Source: Luteitalea pratensis (GTDB taxonomy: Bacteria > Acidobacteriota > Vicinamibacteria > Vicinamibacterales > Vicinamibacteraceae). Taken from it: 64,000 bases of DNA. Below the pieces are notes generated by a model, which was not told the DNA's origin, did not search any database, and saw only the letters and a program-made list of their open reading frames with translations. The stretch lies in contig NZ_CP015136.1 of NCBI RefSeq assembly GCF_001618865.1, forward strand, positions 1,523,001 through 1,587,000. Reading direction: 5' to 3'. Positions 16,457 through 25,768 of the stretch are shown in pieces (positions within the stretch are counted from its first letter, which is position 1; every line of letters begins with the position of its first letter). The translations under genes were made by a program, and so were the position numbers.

Positions 16457-19400
16457 ATGTTGTCGCTGCTCAAGCGCACCATCCAGCTCCTGCCAGGGTT
16501 CCTGCTGATCGCGGCAGTGATCTGGCTTGCTGGCCCGTACCTCGTCATCTCCGGGTCGCGGCCGCTCGAGACCGAGTCGTCCCGGCTCACCGCCATCGTC
16601 TTCGTGGTGCTGGCGTGGCTGGCCTGGGTCCTGTTCGAGCGGTGGCGGGCACGGCGCGCGAGCAGCCAGCTGGCCTCGGCCGTCATCAGCCAGGCCTCGG
16701 CCGAGCCCCTGCCATCGGGCGACGTCGTCAAGCTGCGTGAAAGCTTCGAGCAGGCAGTCGCGACGCTCGGCGCGCGCCAGAAGGGACGCACGCTCTACGA
16801 CCTGCCGTGGTACGTCTTCATCGGGCCGCCTGGATCGGGCAAGACGACCGCGCTGCTCAACTCCGGCCTGCACTTCTCGCTGGACGCCTCCGGCGGGCAA
16901 TCGCGGTTGAAAGGCGTGGGCGGCACGCGCAACTGCGATTGGTGGTTCACCGACGAGGCCGTCTTCCTCGACACGGCGGGCCGGTTCACCACGCAGGACT
17001 CCGATGCGTCGGCAGACAGCGCGGGCTGGAAGGAATTCCTCGCCCTGCTGACCAAGTATCGCAAGCGCCGGCCGATCAACGGCGTCATCCTGACCATCAG
17101 CGTCAAGGACCTGCTTACCCAGGGCGAGTCCGCCCGCGAGCAGCAGGTCGAGGCGGCACGGTACCGGCTGCGAGAACTCGGTCGCGAACTGCAGATCGAG
17201 CTCCCGGTCTACGTGATGGTGACCATGTGCGATCTGATCGCCGGGTTTGCCGAGTACTTCGACGATCAGGTGCAGGAAGGACGCGCGCAGGTCTGGGGGG
17301 TGACCTTCCCGTACGAGAAGACGGTGTCGGGCCAGGTCACGCGCATGTTCCCGTCCGAGTTCGAGGCGCTGGTGACCCGGTTGAACGAGCGGATGTTCGC
17401 CAGGCTCGAGGAGGAAACCGACGCCCGCCGGCGCGCGAGGATTTTCGCCTTCCCGCAGCAGGTGGCATCGTTGCGTGACTCGCTCGCGCAGTACCTGAAC
17501 GACCTGTTCGCGGTGAAGAGTGGCGACCAGCGCATCCTGCTGCGCGGCGTGTACTTCACGAGCGGCACGCAGGAGGGGACGCCCATCGATCGGCTGCTCG
17601 GCGCCATCGGCCGCGGCTTCCGGGTCGCCCCGGAGGCGGTGGTGGCGCCCGGTGGACGCGGCAAGGCGTACTTTGTCGAGCGCCTGCTCACGCAGGTCCT
17701 GATCGGCGAGTCCGGATTGGCGGGCGTGAACCGCCGTCTCGAGATGCGGACGGCAGGCCTGCAGCTGGCGACGTACGCGGGGTTGGTGATCCTGACGGTG
17801 CTCGGCGTGATGGTGCTCTCGGTCAGCTATCGCCGCAATGCCGAGTACCTGGCCGACATGGAACGCGAGGTGACGCGCCTGCGCGCGGTACCGGCGGCGC
17901 GCTCGGTGACCTCCGTCCAGGGCCTGCTGCCGCGGCTCGACGCCATTCGCGCCGTGGTCACGTCCGCCAACCGGCACAACGACAGCGTGCCCTGGGGCAT
18001 GCGATGGGGGCTCTACCAGGGGCGCGCCATGGCCAACGCGGCGCAAGACGCGTACCTGCTCGAACTCGATGCCTCGCTCCTGGACTTCGTCGCCGCCCGG
18101 CTGCAGCAGCGGCTCGTGCAGTACGGCAGCGAGCCCGAGAAGCTGTACGAATACCTGAAGGCGTACCTGATGCTCGGTCAGCCCGAGCACATGAACGAGA
18201 AACACCTGCAGTACCTGGTGAACCTGGAGTGGAGTCCGGCCAACGGCGTGCCGCATGACGTCGGCGCCTCGCTCACGCAGCACTTCCAGACCTTGCTGGA
18301 TAGCGATGAACGGTTGCGCCCGGTGCCCATCAACGCGTCGCTCGTGTCGCAGGCCTGCAGCACCGTACGGCGCGCGTCGATGGGCCGCATCATGTACAGC
18401 TGGCTGCGCGAGACCTACGCGAGCAACGACTCGCAGGGCGTGCGGCTCGACGTCGCCGGCGGCGTCGCGACGACGCAGGTGATCACGCGCAAGAGCGGCG
18501 TGAGCCTGTCGCAGCCGCTGCCGAGCCTGTTCAGCAGGAGTGCATTCGAGAAGATCACCGGCAGCGACCTGCCCGAACTGGTCGAGGAGTTCTCGAAGGA
18601 CAACTGGGTGTGCGATGGCGGCAGCGATCTCGGGGACCGGACGCGGTTGCAGGGCGAGCTCACCAACATCTACCAGCAGGAATACATCGCGGCATGGGAC
18701 GCCGTCGTGAACGATCTCGTGATCGTGACGCCGTCCACCGTGGACGGCATGGCCGATCTGCTCGGTGTCCTCGGCGGCCCGACGTCCCCCCTGAAGAATC
18801 TCCTGGACGTCATCACGGAAAACACCCGGCTGGTCGGGCCCGCCAAGGCCGAGGCGCCGGCCGACCCCGGCATCCTTGCCAAGGGCAAGTCGTACGCCGA
18901 TCGCGTCACGACGATGTTCAAGCAGGGGCCGGCGGCCGTTGCGCCGTCGACGCCGGGGGCCCTGGTGACGGCGCACTTCAAGGACCTTCATCGCCTGGTC
19001 GAGGGGGAGGCCGGCAAGACGCCGATCGAGGGTTCGTTGAACCGGTTGCGTGAGGTGGAGCAGCAACTGCGCGGGTTCGGAGCCGCCTACGGGCAGAAAT
19101 CGATCGAGGTGGCCCAGGGCGATCCGCAGTTGAGGAACCTGTTCATGCAGATCGGCCGGGAGTCGGAGACGCTGCCGACGCCGGTGCGCGAGATGATCGA
19201 ACAGATCGGCAGCCGCGCCCAGAAGACGGTCACCACGGCCTCGATCGACGCGCTCGCGTCGTCGTACCGGCAGGAGGTGCTCGCGCCGTGCGAACGCCTC
19301 ATTGCCGGCCGCTATCCGTTCTCGACCAGCAACAGTGAGATCCCGCTCACCGAATTCGCCGAGCTCTTCGGACCGAAGGGCGTGTTCGACCGGTTCTTCA

Positions 19401-19921
19401 CCGAACGCCTGGAGAGTCGCGTCGACACGTCCACGCGGCCGTGGAGCTGGAAGCCCGGAACCGTGGCGCCGTACCCGGGCATGCTTGGACATTTCGAGGA
19501 TGCGCGTGCCATACGCGACGCCTTCTTCGCGGGCGGCTCGGCGCAGCCGTCCCTCCGTTTCGGCGTCATCATCGCCTCGGTCGATACCGAAACGACCCAG
19601 TTCGCCCTGGAGATCGACGGGCAGAAATTCGACGACCGCAAAGGCGGCGCCGCCCCCGGCACGTGGCCAGGCCAGAACGCCGGCAGCGCCTCGGCGTCCT
19701 TCAACGACCGGACCGGCATCGCATCGGGGCCCCGGTTCGAGGGTCCCTGGGCGCTGTTCCGGTTCATCGATGCCGGCCAGCCGCGTCACGACAGCGACAC
19801 CCGGACGACGCTGACGTTCCGGGGCCGGCGCGAACACGAGGCCCAGGTCGTGATCGACGCCGTGAGCCTGGACAATCCATTCGCCAAACGCGAATGGCAG
19901 CGATTCGGTTGCGGCTCGTGA
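16457..19921 (+). CDS. tssM: T6SS inner-membrane protein TssM (IcmF)
   Basis: 1154 aa. Two N-terminal membrane helices lie at ~10-32 and ~47-65. A cytoplasmic NTPase domain follows, with Walker A GPPGSGKTT at 123-131 and FLDTAGRFTTQDSD as the Walker B/switch region. A third membrane helix is at ~435-455, and the rest is the large periplasmic IcmF-related and C-terminal beta domain (FEGPWALFRFIDAG). TssM spans the periplasm and pairs with TssL. The Walker A motif is intact, which is not the case in all T6SS. The stop codon overlaps the GTG start of the tagF-pppA gene by 4 bases (GTGA). Confidence 0.95.
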   Translation: MLSLLKRTIQLLPGFLLIAAVIWLAGPYLVISGSRPLETESSRLTAIVFVVLAWLAWVLFERWRARRASSQLASAVISQASAEPLPSGDVVKLRESFEQAVATLGARQKGRTLYDLPWYVFIGPPGSGKTTALLNSGLHFSLDASGGQSRLKGVGGTRNCDWWFTDEAVFLDTAGRFTTQDSDASADSAGWKEFLALLTKYRKRRPINGVILTISVKDLLTQGESAREQQVEAARYRLRELGRELQIELPVYVMVTMCDLIAGFAEYFDDQVQEGRAQVWGVTFPYEKTVSGQVTRMFPSEFEALVTRLNERMFARLEEETDARRRARIFAFPQQVASLRDSLAQYLNDLFAVKSGDQRILLRGVYFTSGTQEGTPIDRLLGAIGRGFRVAPEAVVAPGGRGKAYFVERLLTQVLIGESGLAGVNRRLEMRTAGLQLATYAGLVILTVLGVMVLSVSYRRNAEYLADMEREVTRLRAVPAARSVTSVQGLLPRLDAIRAVVTSANRHNDSVPWGMRWGLYQGRAMANAAQDAYLLELDASLLDFVAARLQQRLVQYGSEPEKLYEYLKAYLMLGQPEHMNEKHLQYLVNLEWSPANGVPHDVGASLTQHFQTLLDSDERLRPVPINASLVSQACSTVRRASMGRIMYSWLRETYASNDSQGVRLDVAGGVATTQVITRKSGVSLSQPLPSLFSRSAFEKITGSDLPELVEEFSKDNWVCDGGSDLGDRTRLQGELTNIYQQEYIAAWDAVVNDLVIVTPSTVDGMADLLGVLGGPTSPLKNLLDVITENTRLVGPAKAEAPADPGILAKGKSYADRVTTMFKQGPAAVAPSTPGALVTAHFKDLHRLVEGEAGKTPIEGSLNRLREVEQQLRGFGAAYGQKSIEVAQGDPQLRNLFMQIGRESETLPTPVREMIEQIGSRAQKTVTTASIDALASSYRQEVLAPCERLIAGRYPFSTSNSEIPLTEFAELFGPKGVFDRFFTERLESRVDTSTRPWSWKPGTVAPYPGMLGHFEDARAIRDAFFAGGSAQPSLRFGVIIASVDTETTQFALEIDGQKFDDRKGGAAPGTWPGQNAGSASASFNDRTGIASGPRFEGPWALFRFIDAGQPRHDSDTRTTLTFRGRREHEAQVVIDAVSLDNPFAKREWQRFGCGS

Positions 19922-21399
19922 AACAGCTGGACGTCGGCTTCTACGGCAAGCTGCCCACGCACGGCGACTTCCTGCGCCGCCGGACGAGCGACGCGTTCGT
20001 CGCCGGATGGGATGCCTGGCTGCAGGCGGGCATGACGGCCAGCCAGGCGGCCCTGGGTGATCGCTGGCTCGACGTCTACCTGACCAGTCCGGCGTGGCGC
20101 TTCGTGTGCGCCGCGGGGGCATGCGGTCCTGCGCCGGTGGCGGGCGTGCTCGTGCCGAGCATCGATCGTGTCGGCCGCTACTTCCCGCTGACCGTCGTCG
20201 CGCAGTTGTCACCCGACATCCCTATCGTCACCGTGGCCACGCAAGCGCCCGCGTTCTTCACCGCTGCCGAGCGGCTGCTGGTCGATACCCTTGCCGTGGA
20301 AAACGTCAACTTCGAGCGCTTCGACGCGCGCGTGGCCGATCTGCGGGCCGAACTCGCGCACCTCGGAGGTGCCGGGACCGAAGTCGTGCTGCAGCCCGCG
20401 GCGGCGTCGCTGCTGCTGGGCGGCGCCAACTGGCAGCTGCCGATCGAGTCGACCGGCGACCTCTGGACGGTATTCGGACAGTTGCTGTCTCGCCAGATGG
20501 AGGGCGCGTACCAGCCGCTCGTGATGTGGTGGACGGAAGGGTCGGCGATGGTCGATCCGAGCTGCCTGATCGGTGCCGGGCTGCCGTCGCCACCGACGTT
20601 CGGCGCGTTTCTCGATGGGACGTGGGCGAAGCACCGCTGGCGTGCCGTGCCCGCACACGTCACGCGTCCGGAGCCGTCCGTGGAGGAGTCGCTGCTCGAT
20701 CTCGCGGCGGTGCGGATGCGCTCGGCGGCGGCAACCGATGTCGGCCGCGTCCGCACGATCAATCAGGACGCCTTCGTCGAGCGGCCTGAGCTGGGCTTGT
20801 GGGTAGTAGCCGATGGACTCGGCGGGCATCGCGACGGCGAGATCGCCAGCCGCGAGGTCTGCGATGCGCTGGCCGACCTGCCGCCGGGCTCGGATCTCGA
20901 TCACCTGGTGGACGCCGCCCTCGAGCGCATCAAACAGGTGAACGACCATCTGTATCGCGCCTCGTCGCGGTCGATCCTCACCGACCGCTGCGGCAGCACC
21001 GTCGTCGCCCTGCTCGTGCGCGGCACGCGCTGCGCGGTGTTGTGGGCTGGCGACAGCCGCGTCTACCGGTTGCGTGCGGGTCAACTGGATCGGCTCACGA
21101 CCGATCACAGCGTCGAAGAAGCAGACCCGGTGACCGGTCGCCAGGAAGCGCACGCGATCACGCGCGCCGTCGGCGTGTCCGCCGCGGTGCCTGTCGACGT
21201 CTACCGCGATGAGCTGCGGGCCGGCGACCGCTTCCTCCTGTGCTCCGACGGGCTGACACGCATCGTCACCGATGCGCAGGTACAGGAATGGCTGACCAAA
21301 CCGGACCTCCGCGGCATCGTCACCGGACTGATCGGACTGGCCCTGGACGGAGGCGGCCCGGACAACGTGACGGCGGTCATTGCCGAGGCTTATGAATGA
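19918..21399 (+). CDS. Fused T6SS regulator TagF-PppA (SciT domain plus PP2C phosphatase)
   Basis: 493 aa, GTG start overlapping the tssM stop. Residues ~1-150 are a TagF/ImpM domain (DVGFYGKLPTHGDFLRRR, LVPSIDRVGRYFPLT); after a linker, ~270-493 is a PP2C phosphatase. The phosphatase has complete metal ligands: NQDAF, VADGLGGHRDGE, LWAGDSRVYRLR, LLCSDGL and GGPDNVTAVI. In Pseudomonas aeruginosa TagF and PppA are separate; a TagF-PppA fusion is known from Agrobacterium. PppA dephosphorylates the PpkA target to switch the T6SS off, and TagF represses assembly independently of phosphorylation. The fusion should couple both brakes. It ends the first T6SS transcription block; a promoter-like sequence follows. 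Confidence 0.92.
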   Translation: MKQLDVGFYGKLPTHGDFLRRRTSDAFVAGWDAWLQAGMTASQAALGDRWLDVYLTSPAWRFVCAAGACGPAPVAGVLVPSIDRVGRYFPLTVVAQLSPDIPIVTVATQAPAFFTAAERLLVDTLAVENVNFERFDARVADLRAELAHLGGAGTEVVLQPAAASLLLGGANWQLPIESTGDLWTVFGQLLSRQMEGAYQPLVMWWTEGSAMVDPSCLIGAGLPSPPTFGAFLDGTWAKHRWRAVPAHVTRPEPSVEESLLDLAAVRMRSAAATDVGRVRTINQDAFVERPELGLWVVADGLGGHRDGEIASREVCDALADLPPGSDLDHLVDAALERIKQVNDHLYRASSRSILTDRCGSTVVALLVRGTRCAVLWAGDSRVYRLRAGQLDRLTTDHSVEEADPVTGRQEAHAITRAVGVSAAVPVDVYRDELRAGDRFLLCSDGLTRIVTDAQVQEWLTKPDLRGIVTGLIGLALDGGGPDNVTAVIAEAYE

Positions 21400-21413
21400 C
21401 GGCAAATAGCCCT

Positions 21414-21441
21414 TTGACTTTTGGCGCATCAGTCATATGCT
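21414..21441 (+). promoter_or_regulatory. Sigma-70-like promoter candidate for tssA-tssB-tssC block
   Basis: TTGACT at 21414-21419 and TATGCT at 21436-21441 are spaced by 16 bases in the 225-base gap before tssA. The local sequence is more A+T-rich than its flanks. If used, the transcript would have a leader of about 175 bases. This makes the second T6SS block independently transcribed. Confidence 0.4.
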
Positions 21442-21624
21442 CCTGCTCGTTCTCATTGACGAGTCAGGTGAACCCCGGACAGTTCACGGCGTCCGCCGTC
21501 GGGCGGCGTCCGACCAGAGGTTCTGGTCCCGCGGTACGACGATGCACTGCGGTGGGCGTGCCGTCGGCGATTGCGCAATGTTCACGGCGCGCCTGGAGCG
21601 ATCGGTTGCGGAGTCTCGTGCGTT

Positions 21625-22647
21625 ATGAGTAGTGCGGGTTGGAGTCTGGAGGCGCTGCTCGCGCCGATCGACCCGGAGCACCCGTGTGGGGTCAGTCTCG
21701 AGGACCTGCCGCCGCTGACCACGCTGGACGCGTTGCGGCTGTTCGGACAGTCGCGGTCGGCCGACGCTCCACCGGGACCGGACGAGACACGGAAGCCGCC
21801 GGACTGGGGCGAGATCCGCGCGCAATCACTCGAGGGCCTCGGCAAGTCCAAGGACCTCCGGTTGCTCGGGTACCTCGCCACGGCGGTGCTGCGGACCGAT
21901 GGCCTGTTGGCGTTCTTCGACACGCTGACCGCGGCGGCCAGTTGGCTCGACCAGAACTGGCCGGATGTGCATCCGCTCGTCGACGAGGACGCGATGGCCC
22001 GGCGCAACGCGCTGAACTGTTTTGCCGATCCGATGGCGGTGCTCGATCGGTTGCGGCGGACGCCGATCGTCGAGAGCCGCCAGCATGGGCGGTTCGGTCT
22101 TCGCGACATCGACATCGCGAAGGGCAACCTGCAGCCGGGCCCGTCGGAAAACCGGCCCGACATGGCGCAGATTGACATGGCCCTGGGCGAGATGCCGCTG
22201 GAAGCCCTGATGCTGATGCAGCAGGGCGCCGAGGGCGCGCTGGCGGCGGCCAACCGGATCGACGCCCGGATGCGTGACGCCGGTGGTCCGGACATGGCGC
22301 CCGGCCTCGAGCCGCTGACGGCGCAGTTTGCCAGGTTGAACCTGCTGTTGCAGGCGCAGGTGGCGCTCCGAGTGCCCGAGGAGGTGCCGGCGGGCGCGGA
22401 GGGAGGGACGGGGACGGCGCCCGGCACGGTGGCCATCGGGTCGATCGGTTCGCGGCAGGACGCGGTGCGCGCGCTCGATGCGGTCGCCGAGTTCTTCCGG
22501 CGAAACGAGCCATCGAGTCCGGTGCCGCTGTTGATCGACAGGGCAAAGCGGTTGGTGTCGAAGAACTTTCTCGAAGTGCTGGAGGACGTGGCGCCCGATG
22601 CGGTCTCCATCGCGCGCGCGTTCGGCGGCTTGAAGGACGGCGAATAA
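21625..22647 (+). CDS. tssA: T6SS cap/baseplate protein TssA
   Basis: 340 aa from the ATG at 21625, preceded by a promoter-like sequence. Residues ~10-140 are the ImpA_N domain (LLAPIDPEHPCGVSL, DWGEIRAQSLEGLGKSKDLR, WPDVHPLVDEDAMARRNALN). The C-terminal ~60 residues form a compact helical domain (FFRRNEPSSPVPLLIDRAKRL). This is the short form of TssA, without the VasJ/VasL-type membrane extension. TssA primes tail polymerisation from the baseplate and stays at the distal end of the growing sheath. It is followed by tssB and tssC. Confidence 0.93.
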   Translation: MSSAGWSLEALLAPIDPEHPCGVSLEDLPPLTTLDALRLFGQSRSADAPPGPDETRKPPDWGEIRAQSLEGLGKSKDLRLLGYLATAVLRTDGLLAFFDTLTAAASWLDQNWPDVHPLVDEDAMARRNALNCFADPMAVLDRLRRTPIVESRQHGRFGLRDIDIAKGNLQPGPSENRPDMAQIDMALGEMPLEALMLMQQGAEGALAAANRIDARMRDAGGPDMAPGLEPLTAQFARLNLLLQAQVALRVPEEVPAGAEGGTGTAPGTVAIGSIGSRQDAVRALDAVAEFFRRNEPSSPVPLLIDRAKRLVSKNFLEVLEDVAPDAVSIARAFGGLKDGE

Positions 22648-22657
22648 GGTCGTATCC

Positions 22658-22665
22658 GGAGGTGA
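22658..22665 (+). promoter_or_regulatory. Strong ribosome-binding site fixing a TTG start
   Basis: GGAGGTGA lies 4 bases before the TTG at 22670. It is a near-perfect anti-16S match and is what supports TTG as the tssB start codon. A strong site with a weak start codon fits the need for high sheath-protein output. Confidence 0.75.
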
Positions 22666-22669
22666 TCTC

Positions 22670-23185
22670 TTGGCCAAGGCGAGCAGTCAGAAGTTCATCG
22701 CGCGCAACAGGGCTCCGCGCGTGCAGATCGAGTACGCGGTGGAATTGTACGGGGCAGAGAAGAAGATTCAGCTGCCTTTCGTGATGGGGGTGCTCGCGGA
22801 TCTGTCCGGCAAGCCGGCCGAGCCGCTGCCAGGCGTCGACGACCGGAAGTTCCTCGAGATCGACGTCGACAACTTCGACGCGCGGATGAAGGCCATGAAG
22901 CCGCGCGCCGCGTTCCAGGTGCCCAACACGCTGACCGGCGAGGGCAACCTGAACGTCGAGTTGACCTTCGAGAGCATGGACGACTTCTCGCCGGCGGCGA
23001 TTGCCAAGAAGGTGGATTCGTTGAACAAGCTGCTCGAAGCGAGGCAGCAGCTGAACAACCTAATCACCTACATGGACGGCAAGGCCGGCGCCGAGGAACT
23101 CGTGAGCAAGCTGCTGCAGGATCCGGCCCTGCTGCAGTCGCTCGCATCCACCAAGAAGGACGCGGATCAGGAACCCTCGTCCTAG
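22670..23185 (+). CDS. tssB: T6SS sheath small subunit TssB (VipA)
   Basis: 171 aa, TTG start with a strong ribosome-binding site. The sequence is a standard TssB: RAPRVQIEYAVELYGAEKK, LPFVMGVLADLSG, KFLEIDVDNFDARM, and the C-terminal helix with LLEARQQLNNLITYMDGK. TssB pairs with TssC to build the contractile sheath. TagJ, encoded further down, binds the TssB N-terminal helix in systems that have it. The gene is 27 bases upstream of tssC. Confidence 0.97.
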   Translation: MAKASSQKFIARNRAPRVQIEYAVELYGAEKKIQLPFVMGVLADLSGKPAEPLPGVDDRKFLEIDVDNFDARMKAMKPRAAFQVPNTLTGEGNLNVELTFESMDDFSPAAIAKKVDSLNKLLEARQQLNNLITYMDGKAGAEELVSKLLQDPALLQSLASTKKDADQEPSS

Positions 23186-23212
23186 CGTCCGACCACGAGG
23201 GAGAACCATCAC

Positions 23213-24709
23213 ATGGCTGAACCGAAACTCCAACAGGACACCGCAGCCTCGGTTGGCGCCGTCGAGACCGGCGACTTCGAATCGCTGCTGCGCAAGGAAT
23301 TCAAGCCGAGGACCGACGAAGCCCAGGAGGCCGTCGGGCGTGCCGTGCGTACGCTCGCCGAGCAGGCCCTGTCGCAGACCACGCTCATCGGCTCGGACGT
23401 GACCAAGTCGATCGAGGCCATGGTGGCCGCGATTGACAAGAAGCTCAGCGAGCAGATCAACCTGATCCTGCACAATCCGGAACTGCAGAAGCTCGAAGGC
23501 GCGTGGCGCGGTCTGCACTACCTGGTGAACAACACCGAGACCGACGAGCAGCTGAAGATCCGCTTCATGAACATCAGCAAGCAGGAGCTCGGCAAGACGC
23601 TGAAGAAGTACAAGGGCACGGCGTGGGATCAGAGCCCGATCTTCAAGAAGGTGTACGAAGCCGAGTACGGGCAGTTCGGCGGCGAGCCGTTCGGCTGCAT
23701 GGTTGGCGACTACCACTTCGACCACACCCCGGCCGATGTCGAACTGCTTGGCGAGATGGCGCAGGTCTCCGCGGCGGCGCACATGCCGTTCATCGCCGGG
23801 GCCTCGCCGACGATCATGCAGATGGCGACGTGGCAGGAACTCGCCAATCCGCGCGATCTCACCAAGATCTTCACCACGCCCGAGTACGCGGCGTGGCGGT
23901 CGCTGCGCGAGTCCGAGGATGCCCGGTATCTCGGCCTGGCGATGCCGCGCTATCTCGCTCGCCTGCCATATGGCGCCAAGTCGAGTCCGGTCGAGGAGTT
24001 CGACTTCGAGGAGGAGACCGGCGCTGCCGACCACAACAAGTACACGTGGGCCAATGCCGCCTACGCCATGGCGGTGAACATCAACCGCTCCTTCAAGGAG
24101 TACGGGTGGTGCTCGCGGATCCGCGGCATCGAGTCGGGTGGCGCCGTCGAGGGGCTGCCGACGCACACCTTCCCGACCGACGATGGCGGCGTCGACATGA
24201 AGTGCCCGACCGAGATCGCGATCAGCGATCGCCGGGAGGCCGAACTGGCCAAGAACGGCTTCATGCCGCTCGTCCACCGCAAGAACTCGGATTTCGCGGC
24301 GTTCATCGGCGCGCAGTCACTGCAGAAGCCGGCCGAGTTCATGGATCCGGACGCCAGCGCCAATGCCAACCTGGCGGCGCGGCTGCCGTACCTGTTCGCT
24401 TGCTGCCGGTTTGCACATTATCTGAAGTGCATCGTCCGCGACAAAATCGGCTCGTTCAAGGAACGCGACGAGATGCAGCGGTGGCTGCAGAACTGGGTCA
24501 TGAACTACGTGGACGGCGATCCCGCCCACTCGAGCGAGGCGACGAAGTCGCGCAAGCCACTGGCGGCCGCCGAGGTGCAGGTCGAGGAAGTCGAGGGCAA
24601 CCCCGGGTACTACACCTCGAAGTTCTTCCTCCGGCCCCATTACCAGCTCGAAGGCCTGACCGTATCCCTGCGGTTGGTGTCGAAGTTGCCGTCCGCCAAG
24701 GCCGGCTGA
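23213..24709 (+). CDS. tssC: T6SS sheath large subunit TssC (VipB)
   Basis: 498 aa, full family length. Diagnostic segments are KLEGAWRGLHYLVNNTET, MVGDYHFDHTP, HMPFIAGASP, ARYLGLAMPRYLARLPYG, FEEETGAADHNKYTWANAAY and the C-terminal LFACCRFAHYLKCIVRDKIG and YTSKFFLRPHYQLEGL. The C-terminal strands of TssC form the handshake domain that holds neighbouring protomers together. All of these are present here, in contrast to the shortened chimera at 43124-44605. It is co-transcribed with tssB and hcp1. Confidence 0.97.
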   Translation: MAEPKLQQDTAASVGAVETGDFESLLRKEFKPRTDEAQEAVGRAVRTLAEQALSQTTLIGSDVTKSIEAMVAAIDKKLSEQINLILHNPELQKLEGAWRGLHYLVNNTETDEQLKIRFMNISKQELGKTLKKYKGTAWDQSPIFKKVYEAEYGQFGGEPFGCMVGDYHFDHTPADVELLGEMAQVSAAAHMPFIAGASPTIMQMATWQELANPRDLTKIFTTPEYAAWRSLRESEDARYLGLAMPRYLARLPYGAKSSPVEEFDFEEETGAADHNKYTWANAAYAMAVNINRSFKEYGWCSRIRGIESGGAVEGLPTHTFPTDDGGVDMKCPTEIAISDRREAELAKNGFMPLVHRKNSDFAAFIGAQSLQKPAEFMDPDASANANLAARLPYLFACCRFAHYLKCIVRDKIGSFKERDEMQRWLQNWVMNYVDGDPAHSSEATKSRKPLAAAEVQVEEVEGNPGYYTSKFFLRPHYQLEGLTVSLRLVSKLPSAKAG

Positions 24710-24763
24710 TGCATCGGGTTCGACGTGCTGTCGGAGACACAGGTCAGAAAAGGAGCATAGCCA

Positions 24764-25240
24764 ATGGCAGTAGATGTGTTCTTGAAAATCGGCGACGTCA
24801 AGGGCGAGTCGAAGGATGACAAACACAAGGACGAGATAGACGTCCTGTCGTGGTCCTGGGGCGTGTCCAATCCCGTTGACGCCCGTGCGGGCGCCGGCAA
24901 GGGAGCGGGCAAGGCGAACTTCCAGGACCTGAGCTTCATGCACGCCCTCGACAAGTCGTCGCCGGTGCTGATGAAGGCGTGCGCGATGGGCGACCACTTC
25001 AAGGACGCTACCCTCGTGTCGCGCAAGTCCGGCAAGGGGCAGTTGGAGTACCTGATCGTGAAGTTGAAGGAAGTCTTCATCTCCAGCATCCAGCCGTCTG
25101 GCAGTTCGGAGCACCCGATGGAGAGCGTGTCCATCGTCTTCGGACACATCGACCTGGAGTACAAGCCGCAGAAGGACGACGGCACGCTCGACGCGGGCCT
25201 TCACTTCATCTACGACCTCCAGAAGCAGGTCGACTCCTAG
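24764..25240 (+). CDS. hcp: T6SS tube protein Hcp1 (TssD)
   Basis: 158 aa with a good ribosome-binding site (AAAAGGAG). The start MAVDVFLKIGDVKGES and SWSWGVSNP, LDKSSPVLMKACAMGDHF and SGSSEHPMESVSIVFGHI match the Hcp fold. Hcp hexamers stack into the inner tube that is expelled by sheath contraction and can carry small effectors in the lumen. A second, diverged Hcp gene follows after 12 bases. The strong ribosome-binding site is consistent with high expression. Confidence 0.95.
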   Translation: MAVDVFLKIGDVKGESKDDKHKDEIDVLSWSWGVSNPVDARAGAGKGAGKANFQDLSFMHALDKSSPVLMKACAMGDHFKDATLVSRKSGKGQLEYLIVKLKEVFISSIQPSGSSEHPMESVSIVFGHIDLEYKPQKDDGTLDAGLHFIYDLQKQVDS

Positions 25241-25252
25241 GACGCGCGCATC

Positions 25253-25768
25253 GTGGCTCTCCCTCCAGATCCCGCCGGCACCGGCGACATGTACCTGATG
25301 GTCAAGGGCGCCAGGACCGGCGTGATCAAGGGAGAGTCGCAAGATGAGGGCCACAAGGGCGAAATCAATGTCTTGAGCTGGTCGTGGGGCATGGCAGCCA
25401 AGGTGTCGCTCGGTGGCGGTGCCGCCACCGGCAAGGCCAGCATTCACGACCTCAAGATCGTCAAGCGGATCGACAGTGCATCCACGGCGCTCATGGCGGC
25501 GCTGCGGACCAACGAACCGATCCAGAAGGCCGTGCTCACCCTGCGGAAGGCCGGCAAGACCCAGCTCGAGTTCCTGAAGATCACCATCGAGCGCGGCCGC
25601 GTCATCTCCCTGACCATCGCGGGCGGTGACGAGCAGGGCGGGCATGGCGTGGTCGAACACATCGCCTTCTCGTTCAACCAGATCTCCGTCGAGTACACGC
25701 CGCAGGGCAAGGACGGCCAGGGCGGGGGCGGGATGGTCTTCCAAGATCAGTTCGAAGACGCACAATGA
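25253..25768 (+). CDS. Second, diverged T6SS tube protein Hcp2
   Basis: 171 aa, GTG start 12 bases after hcp1. It has the same fold signature (MYLMVKGARTGVIKGESQDE, INVLSWSWGMAAKVS, QISVEYTPQ) but is clearly divergent from Hcp1, with an N-terminal 10-residue extension and a Gly-rich C-terminal segment. Tandem hcp genes of this degree of divergence may build mixed tubes or supply a cargo-specific tube protein. Its stop codon overlaps the tagJ start by 4 bases (ATGA), so the two are probably translationally coupled. Confidence 0.92.
   Translation: MALPPDPAGTGDMYLMVKGARTGVIKGESQDEGHKGEINVLSWSWGMAAKVSLGGGAATGKASIHDLKIVKRIDSASTALMAALRTNEPIQKAVLTLRKAGKTQLEFLKITIERGRVISLTIAGGDEQGGHGVVEHIAFSFNQISVEYTPQGKDGQGGGGMVFQDQFEDAQ

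Noticed and set aside
16451-20212. A 1253-codon reverse-strand open frame opposite tssM and tagF-pppA
   Set aside because: The forward strand encodes full-length, well-matched T6SS proteins; the reverse translation shows no domain.
21437-21628. Small 63-codon gene between tagF-pppA and tssA
   Set aside because: It overlaps the promoter-like sequence and the tssA start, has no ribosome-binding site and no recognisable sequence.
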